Source: Brevundimonas sp.
GTDB lineage: Bacteria > Pseudomonadota > Alphaproteobacteria > Caulobacterales > Caulobacteraceae
NCBI GenBank assembly: GCA_003248965.1
Contig: QFQU01000029.1
Coordinates: forward strand, 1-6,908
Direction of reading: 5' to 3'
DNA length: 6,908 bases
The notes under the pieces are model-generated. The model saw nothing but the letters and a program-made list of their open reading frames with translations. It did no database searches and was not told the origin of the DNA. Below are positions 6,301 through 6,908 of this stretch, in pieces (positions within the stretch are counted from its first letter, which is position 1; every line of letters starts with the position of its first letter). The position numbers were made by a program, and so were the translations under genes.

Positions 6301-6815
6301 AGGCCGACTCGACCTTCGCCTCGACCGCTCGCACCATTCGCATCGCCAGTCAGAACCCGGTCAACTGGCTGAACAATGACGGCAGCACCAAGCAGTCCGG
6401 CTGGTATCTGGACTTCATGGTCAACGGCACCCTGAAGGGCGAGATGCTGATCGAGGACATGATCGCCATCGGCCAGGTGGTGCTGCTGCAAACCATCACC
6501 CCGAACGATGACCCCTGTGCCGACGGCGCCAGCAACTGGACCTATGGCCTCGATCCCTATACCGGCGGTCGCACCAGCTTCACCGTGTTCGACCTGGCAC
6601 GCCAGGGCGTCGTGGACTCGAAATCCGACTACAGCTACAACAAGCAGAACGTCGCGGTATCCGGTACCGAGCAGAAAGGCCTGGGAGGCTTGACGCTGAG
6701 CACCAACGAACAGGGCAATCCGGAAGTCTGCTCCTCGGGCGAATGCCTGACCGTGAACCCCGGTCCGAACACCCGTGGCCGCCAGAACTGGCGCCCCATC
6801 GAAGGAAAGAACTGA
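3324..6815 (+). CDS. pilY1: PilY1, pilus-tip adhesin and surface sensor
   Basis: 1163 residues. A Sec signal peptide has a likely cut after Ala-30 (TTHA/AALSV), so the protein is exported. An N-terminal von Willebrand A-like domain (about 48-370) has a complete MIDAS: DDSGS at 55-59, Thr-274 in GGGTPL, Asp-320 in LMTDG. A linker to about 600 follows, then a calcium loop DPDRNDVAD (600-608), an RGD (619-621) and a C-terminal beta-propeller (about 640-1080) with the hallmark ANDGMLHGFD at 685-694 and a second calcium loop DNNSDGVAD (851-859). Known: PilY1 sits at the tip with PilV/W/X; calcium binding tunes the balance between PilT retraction and extension; the RGD binds integrin; the vWA domain takes part in mechanosensing, virulence and c-di-GMP signalling. 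The start site has only a weak GAG (3315-3317), so initiation probably depends on coupling to pilX. The 5' half has lower GC than the 3' half. Confidence 0.97.
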   Translation: MKSVLHQIGKTSLAAALSGAVLLSAQTTHAAALSVSQQPLMLIQGVAPNMLVTLDDSGSMAYAYAPDSLVNSRNNVYFASNSYNPMYFDPNTQYKLPKKVTLSNGQIQVQDYSKPSFTAAWRNGFTQEGRVNLSRDYRPTVQYQGGSGAGTESSIDWYGAPAFYYQYSGGRGCSLTTSSCYTRVEISGAAQQQNFANWYSFYRTRALATQTAANLAFYSLPENARISWQLLNSSSCLIGSGSSNCYNNYLRDFTGQHRVNFFNWLENLSVGGGTPLRQAMTRAGEFLKKTGVNGPYAYRPGTQTSPEYSCRGSYHILMTDGLWNNDSASVGNADSTSRSLPDGKSYSSQTPYRDAASNTLADQAFHYWATDARPDIDDNIKPYIPYPDQANPSAEYWNPRNDPATWQHMVTYTLGLGLTTSLTSPKWEGSTYSGGYDEIAAGRLSWPNASNNHSNNVYDLWHAAVNSRGEFFSADSPDQLVAAFQDILNRISGKDLPASRPAISSSLQEDDTGDKLTRFAYQTSFASDKNWAGDLTRYSLTTQDKATVQTKLWSAQSILDAMPNGGAGRKIMMAGSGTSGLKEFTWGSLSADQQRQLNRDPDRNDVADTKGQDRVAFLRGDRSKENSDNFRTRNSILGDIINSSPATVGKAQYLTYLAQPIEPSGNYSTFAEAQKTRAPRVYVGANDGMLHGFDTDGNETFAFIPSAVFEKLHKLTARGYQGGAHQFYVDGSPVVADAFFGGAWHTVLIGSLRAGGKGLFALDVTDPANIKLLWEIGVDQEPDLGYSFPKPTVARLHNGKWAVVTGNGYSSLNDKAALLIIDLETGAITRKLEVTGRTGVPNGLSSPRLADNNSDGVADYAYAGDLQGNLWRFDLIAGKVNQDDPFSRANDGPAVASSFRVSFGGQPLYSAVDSAGAAQAITAAPSLVRHPTRKGYIVIFGTGKYFENADARADTSRAQTLYGIWDQQTKGEAAGSTPRLTRGNLQQQTLDLQADSTFASTARTIRIASQNPVNWLNNDGSTKQSGWYLDFMVNGTLKGEMLIEDMIAIGQVVLLQTITPNDDPCADGASNWTYGLDPYTGGRTSFTVFDLARQGVVDSKSDYSYNKQNVAVSGTEQKGLGGLTLSTNEQGNPEVCSSGECLTVNPGPNTRGRQNWRPIEGKN
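3486..3500 (+). other. pilY1: MIDAS DxSxS motif of the PilY1 vWA domain
   Basis: Codons 55-59 read DDSGS, the first MIDAS element, which coordinates a divalent metal. The partner residues Thr-274 and Asp-320 are also present, so the metal site looks intact. Confidence 0.85.
5121..5147 (+). other. pilY1: PilY1 calcium-binding loop 600-608
   Basis: DPDRNDVAD has Asp/Asn at loop positions 1, 3, 5 and 9, an EF-hand-like calcium loop. Its position equals the 600-608 site reported as needed for calcium-dependent integrin binding. Confidence 0.85.
5178..5186 (+). other. pilY1: PilY1 RGD integrin-binding tripeptide (619-621)
   Basis: Codons 619-621 read Arg-Gly-Asp, eleven residues after the first calcium loop. 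The same tripeptide is reported in P. aeruginosa PilY1 to bind host integrins in a calcium-dependent way. Confidence 0.85.
5874..5900 (+). other. pilY1: PilY1 calcium-binding loop 851-859 in the beta-propeller
   Basis: DNNSDGVAD (851-859) is an EF-hand-like loop inside the propeller. It matches the calcium site seen in the PilY1 C-terminal domain crystal structure, where occupancy controls antagonism of PilT-driven retraction. Confidence 0.87.
6802..6806 (+). promoter_or_regulatory. Ribosome binding site of pilY2, inside the pilY1 3' end
   Basis: AAGGA lies 10 bases before ATG-6817 within the last codons of pilY1. It supports initiation of pilY2 directly after termination of pilY1. Confidence 0.5.
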
Positions 6816-6816
6816 T

Positions 6817-6908
6817 ATGAAAGTGCTGCCTATGCTGCTGGCCCTGGCCGTTCCCGGCCTCTGCTGGGCCGAAGATCCCCAGACCTTCGAAGGCGCTGGC
6901 GTGGTCTT
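6817..6908 (+). CDS. pilY2: PilY2, small exported pilus-biogenesis protein (N-terminus only)
   Basis: Partial gene cut by the right window edge; 30 codons are visible. It starts one base after the pilY1 stop (TGA-T-ATG). The peptide begins MKVLPMLLALAVPGLCWA followed by EDPQTF: a short Sec signal peptide with a likely cut after Ala-18, so the product should be exported to the periplasm. Known: in P. aeruginosa a small protein named PilY2 follows pilY1 and precedes pilE, and was linked to fimbrial biogenesis, but its molecular role is poorly defined. The visible part contains no recognisable catalytic or binding motif. The name rests on position and on the signal peptide start. Confidence 0.88.
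   Translation, partial: MKVLPMLLALAVPGLCWAEDPQTFEGAGVV

Noticed and set aside
1..6908. CRISPR arrays, insertion sequences, tRNA or rRNA genes
   Set aside because: I saw no regularly spaced repeats, transposase-like frames, terminal inverted repeats or RNA-gene-like stretches; almost the whole window is accounted for by the pilus genes.

Overview
This window is the minor-pilin (fimT / fimU) type IV pilus locus of a Pseudomonas aeruginosa-like organism. The assignment rests on gene order, protein lengths (FimT 169, FimU 168, PilV 185, PilW 274, PilX 195, PilY1 1163 aa) and functional residues of PilY1 that fall at the numbers reported in the literature: calcium loops at 600-608 and 851-859 and an RGD at 619-621. 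The DNA is GC-rich with strong third-position G/C bias, as in Pseudomonas. I recognised the locus from memory and from motifs, not from a database search.

Layout. Bases 1-103 (minus strand) hold the first 34 codons of an FAD-dependent oxidoreductase, probably the ThiO / D-amino-acid-oxidase-type gene that lies next to fimT. A 134-base divergent intergenic region follows, then fimT (238-747, plus). A 105-base gap (748-852) carries a candidate AlgR-type site and an inverted repeat. The compact run fimU-pilV-pilW-pilX-pilY1-pilY2 comes next, all on the plus strand. Its genes overlap (10 nt at fimU/pilV; 4-nt ATGA at pilV/pilW and pilW/pilX) or nearly touch (11 nt at pilX/pilY1; 1 nt at pilY1/pilY2), which is the signature of one translationally coupled operon. 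The window ends 92 bases into pilY2. The pilE gene expected downstream lies outside.

How the genes work together. FimU, PilV, PilW and PilX are minor pilins with type III (prepilin) signals cut by the peptidase PilD. Together with the large tip protein PilY1 they form the priming complex that starts pilus assembly and remains at the pilus tip. PilX lacks the conserved Glu at mature position 5, as the GspK tip pseudopilin of type II secretion does. PilY1 combines a cleavable signal peptide, a von Willebrand A-like domain with an intact MIDAS, and a C-terminal beta-propeller with calcium loops; it acts in adhesion, pilus extension/retraction balance and surface sensing. FimT is a separate FimU-like minor pilin whose C-terminal GRLR matches the DNA-binding motif described for FimT proteins in natural transformation.

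I found no wholly undescribed system here. The points most worth a second look are the atypical FimT cleavage site (Ala at -1, Leu at +1), the AlgR-like site overlapping an inverted repeat upstream of fimU, and the lower GC and cysteine-rich character of the N-terminal half of pilY1, which suggest a variable or recombinant segment.
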